Shown here piece by piece: positions 62,015 through 64,000 of a stretch of 64,000 nt of DNA. The position numbers were made by a program, and so were the translations under genes. The notes under the pieces were generated by a model. That model was not told where the DNA came from and ran no database searches. It saw nothing but the letters and a program-made list of their open reading frames with translations. The stretch comes from Sphingobacterium sp. GVS05A (GTDB taxonomy: Bacteria; Bacteroidota; Bacteroidia; Sphingobacteriales; Sphingobacteriaceae): positions 124,001 through 188,000 of the forward strand of contig NZ_JAHXYR010000002.1 of assembly GCF_019969845.1 (NCBI RefSeq), written 5' to 3'. Positions within the stretch are counted from its first letter, which is position 1; the number at the start of each line of letters is the position of its first letter.

Positions 62015-63358
62015 CTATTTAAGTTTAAAACCTTTCGGAACTAACAAATTATCAAGTACGTGAATAGGTCCATTGATGGTATTGATATCCGTCTCCACCA
62101 TATTGGCCGGCGCCTGTTCTGCATTTTTTATCTTCATCTGGATCTGGTTCTCATTCCGGGAAAAGGCGAATGGCATTTTATAAGCATATTGAACTTGCCC
62201 TGAACCGCCGATATTCACATAATAATCGTTTAACAATACAGGATCCAGGTCATTGCTATAAAATACAGTGTTATTACCCATCGCCATACCATATGCCGGA
62301 TCCTTTGTCGCCACTATCCTTCCCCAATTGCGATGATAGCTGAACAGAGTATCCATCGGATAGGCTCCACGGGGCTCAAAGTATAATTCATCATATCTCA
62401 CATCTCCCCTTTTGGCATTGAACGCTAAAATATCCTGTACACTGTTAAATCCCGCCCGTTTAAAGGCATCATCCGTAGGTGCAAATGTTGCGGTCAAGGT
62501 CAGATTGGCCTCATTTTCGTAAATAGGATCGCTTTCCGCCGCCCAGCCACGGGTATAAGGTGCCCTGGCATCGGGATAATAGCTTAAAAACTCCTCTTTG
62601 CTCATTCGATAACCCCATAATGGTTCAATATCATCCAACATTTTCTCAAAAAATGCCTCCTCCGCCAATCGCTGGGATTCGATAAAAAAGGTAAACCTTC
62701 CATCTGCTTTTAATGCATCCAATATGGTCATCGTAGGTTTTTGGACAGATTTTCCCATGAAATAGATCCCCCCATCTGTTGCGGGTTCGTAAATTAATTT
62801 GCCTACAGATTGACCATTGACAAGCAGATTTCCATCTTTTGTAGCCAGGTAATGCCGATAATAATACAGATCATAGCGTCGGCCTATAGGTTCCTCATTA
62901 TCATAAAAGGGAACTCGAAATTTTGAATCTTTCAACATCGAACGGACCATTAAACTATATTTACCAAGTTTAGCCTGATCAAGCTCGCCCCAAAAGCAAT
63001 AAAACTGAATAAACTCGTTAAGTTCTTCGGTTGTCATTTTTTGAATAGTCTCCGCTGTTATTCCGGCTTGCTTGAGGGCTTTGTCAGTTGAAGCCAAAAC
63101 CGTGACTTTCGTATGAATACCTTGCGCTTTAATAAGTGCTGAGATATTACTTTTTTGCCAGGCTGCCAAAAATACTGTCGTCTCGCTATGTTTAGCCAGT
63201 AATTGGCCTATATCTTGTGTTGCCTCGTTTTGATAAGGAACCTGTTCACCTACAATGTCAGGCATAAATTCGGTCTTACGGCAAGATAAGATCAGAAATA
63301 AACCCGCAACCCACATCAGTACGATATGTCGAGTGACCTTAATTGATTTATTTTTCAT
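62015..63358 (-). CDS. Fasciclin-like lipoprotein
   Basis: 447 residues, lipobox LSC (Cys 26). FAS1-like segments are seen as TVLASTDKALKQAG early and TATFAPTDDAFKRAGFNSVQDIL late, with NGPIHVLDNLLVP at the C-terminus. The middle has diverged, so only the two ends are clearly FAS1. Overlaps the upstream gene by 11 bases and precedes the next by 2, so the three fasciclin genes are tightly coupled. Confidence 0.88.
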   Translation of the reverse strand: MKNKSIKVTRHIVLMWVAGLFLILSCRKTEFMPDIVGEQVPYQNEATQDIGQLLAKHSETTVFLAAWQKSNISALIKAQGIHTKVTVLASTDKALKQAGITAETIQKMTTEELNEFIQFYCFWGELDQAKLGKYSLMVRSMLKDSKFRVPFYDNEEPIGRRYDLYYYRHYLATKDGNLLVNGQSVGKLIYEPATDGGIYFMGKSVQKPTMTILDALKADGRFTFFIESQRLAEEAFFEKMLDDIEPLWGYRMSKEEFLSYYPDARAPYTRGWAAESDPIYENEANLTLTATFAPTDDAFKRAGFNSVQDILAFNAKRGDVRYDELYFEPRGAYPMDTLFSYHRNWGRIVATKDPAYGMAMGNNTVFYSNDLDPVLLNDYYVNIGGSGQVQYAYKMPFAFSRNENQIQMKIKNAEQAPANMVETDINTINGPIHVLDNLLVPKGFKLK

Positions 63359-64000
63359 TTTCTTCCTTTTTAATAACCTGATCAGGACTTACTAAGCCTT
63401 GATCCAAATCATGTACCACACCATTACTACACAAATAGTCCATTTTAGCCCCGACCGAATAACTTATATCCGCCAGGATAATTGAATAAAATGTATCGTT
63501 ACTTCTGAGCTTCATATAGTAACTCATTTTCCAGGTCGGATAGGCCTCATTCGCAAAGTATTCCATGTAATGAATGTTATCTTTCAAATGATAGTTATAC
63601 GAACCGTTCGAATTAATAATGCTGAACACTTGCGAATCCGAGATAAAAAAATGTTTATCATACATGATATAGGCACCGAATAATACCTCAGCTATATATC
63701 TTTGAGGCACGGCACTATCCAAAAAGCCCATTGTAATTCCCTTCTTTTCCAGCGCCTCATTCGTTGGTGCGAACACCGTAAATGGACCTTTTTCAGCAAG
63801 TTGATCCCACAGACCGAATTTCTTCAATCCGGCTACAAACACCGTATATTCCTTTTTATCACTCAACCATTCCTGAATATTTTTTTCAAACTGGGGCTTC
63901 ATCAGCTTATCAAGCACATGCAGGACACCGTTCGACAGAACCACGTCCTTACGGATTGCCTTTGCACCGCTGAAAAACAACATGTTGGATGGTGAAGTTG
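63348..64000 (-). CDS. Fasciclin-domain protein, cut by window end
   Basis: The frame is open through the right edge, so the 5' part is missing. Visible are the end of one FAS1 domain (NGVLHVLDKLMKPQF, about 60 codons from the edge), and a second one with TVFVAGLKKFGLWDQLAEKGPFTVFAPTNEALEKKG and a closing GVVHDLDQGLV. Probably a lipoprotein like its two neighbours, but the signal sequence is outside the window. Confidence 0.88.
   Translation of the reverse strand, partial: TSPSNMLFFSGAKAIRKDVVLSNGVLHVLDKLMKPQFEKNIQEWLSDKKEYTVFVAGLKKFGLWDQLAEKGPFTVFAPTNEALEKKGITMGFLDSAVPQRYIAEVLFGAYIMYDKHFFISDSQVFSIINSNGSYNYHLKDNIHYMEYFANEAYPTWKMSYYMKLRSNDTFYSIILADISYSVGAKMDYLCSNGVVHDLDQGLVSPDQVIKKEENEK

Noticed and set aside
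1-64000. CRISPR arrays, tRNA or rRNA genes, insertion sequences
   Set aside because: No regular direct-repeat spacing, no tRNA cloverleaf or rRNA stretch and no transposase recognised in the sequence.

Overview
The window looks like chromosomal DNA of a Bacteroidota bacterium, most likely a Sphingobacterium or Pedobacter relative. The pointers are paired SusC/SusD outer-membrane proteins, FecI/FecR-type sigma/anti-sigma signalling, many lipoproteins with the lipobox Cys followed by acidic or lysine residues, AT-rich spacers, and promoters that fit the Bacteroidota pattern TTG-N18/20-TAnnTTTG. No rRNA, tRNA, CRISPR array or insertion sequence was recognised. All assignments come from reading the sequence and recalled family features; no database search was run.

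Layout. 1-9819 (minus strand) is a polysaccharide-utilisation locus, probably for alpha-mannan: an ECF sigma factor, a FecR anti-sigma factor, a SusC transporter with an STN signalling domain, SusD, a SusE-like lipoprotein, a GH76 endo-alpha-1,6-mannanase and the start of a further secreted enzyme. 10540-18523 carries accessory genes: an SDR, a GlcG/HbpS-like protein, an AraC regulator, a GNAT, a YwqG-like protein, a serine hydrolase and an HD protein. Two paralogous secreted NTF2-like proteins (16305 and 18651) have a gap-free duplicated upstream block. At 19328-20096 a gene is split by a frameshift at a nine-A tract. 20767-25744 holds an alpha-L-rhamnosidase (GH78), an AraC regulator and an MFS exporter. 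25779-31802 has an esterase, small proteins, an HD hydrolase and, divergent from it, a three-gene flavin oxidoreductase operon; a 13-bp inverted repeat lies between them.

32147-37132 includes lipoproteins and a compact redox-stress unit: an ECF sigma factor, a soluble ZAS-type anti-sigma factor with HxxxCxxC, an RclC-like DUF417 membrane protein and a membrane-anchored MsrA-MsrB fusion. 37501-41433 is the least ordinary part. An XRE-S24 (CI/LexA-like) self-cleaving repressor diverges from an unknown gene across a promoter holding two palindromic operators. Facing it is an overlapping three-gene lysis cassette: an amidase without signal peptide, a holin-like protein, and a lipoprotein with a C-terminal membrane segment, which is the architecture of a unimolecular spanin. 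No capsid, tail, integrase or terminase gene is visible.

41969-49962 has a PhyH-like dioxygenase, a bacteriophytochrome histidine kinase, a stand-alone SIR2-domain protein, a DUF2071 protein, a beta-propeller-like lipoprotein and a NudK-type Nudix hydrolase. 50517-54383 is an organic-peroxide/electrophile defence cluster (ohr, DUF1304, nitroreductase, ohrR) divergent from an AraC gene followed by an SDR. 54577-64000 ends with a phosphoesterase and a minus-strand outer-membrane operon: three fasciclin-domain proteins, an Oar-like TonB-dependent receptor and an IPT/TIG-NHL lipoprotein.
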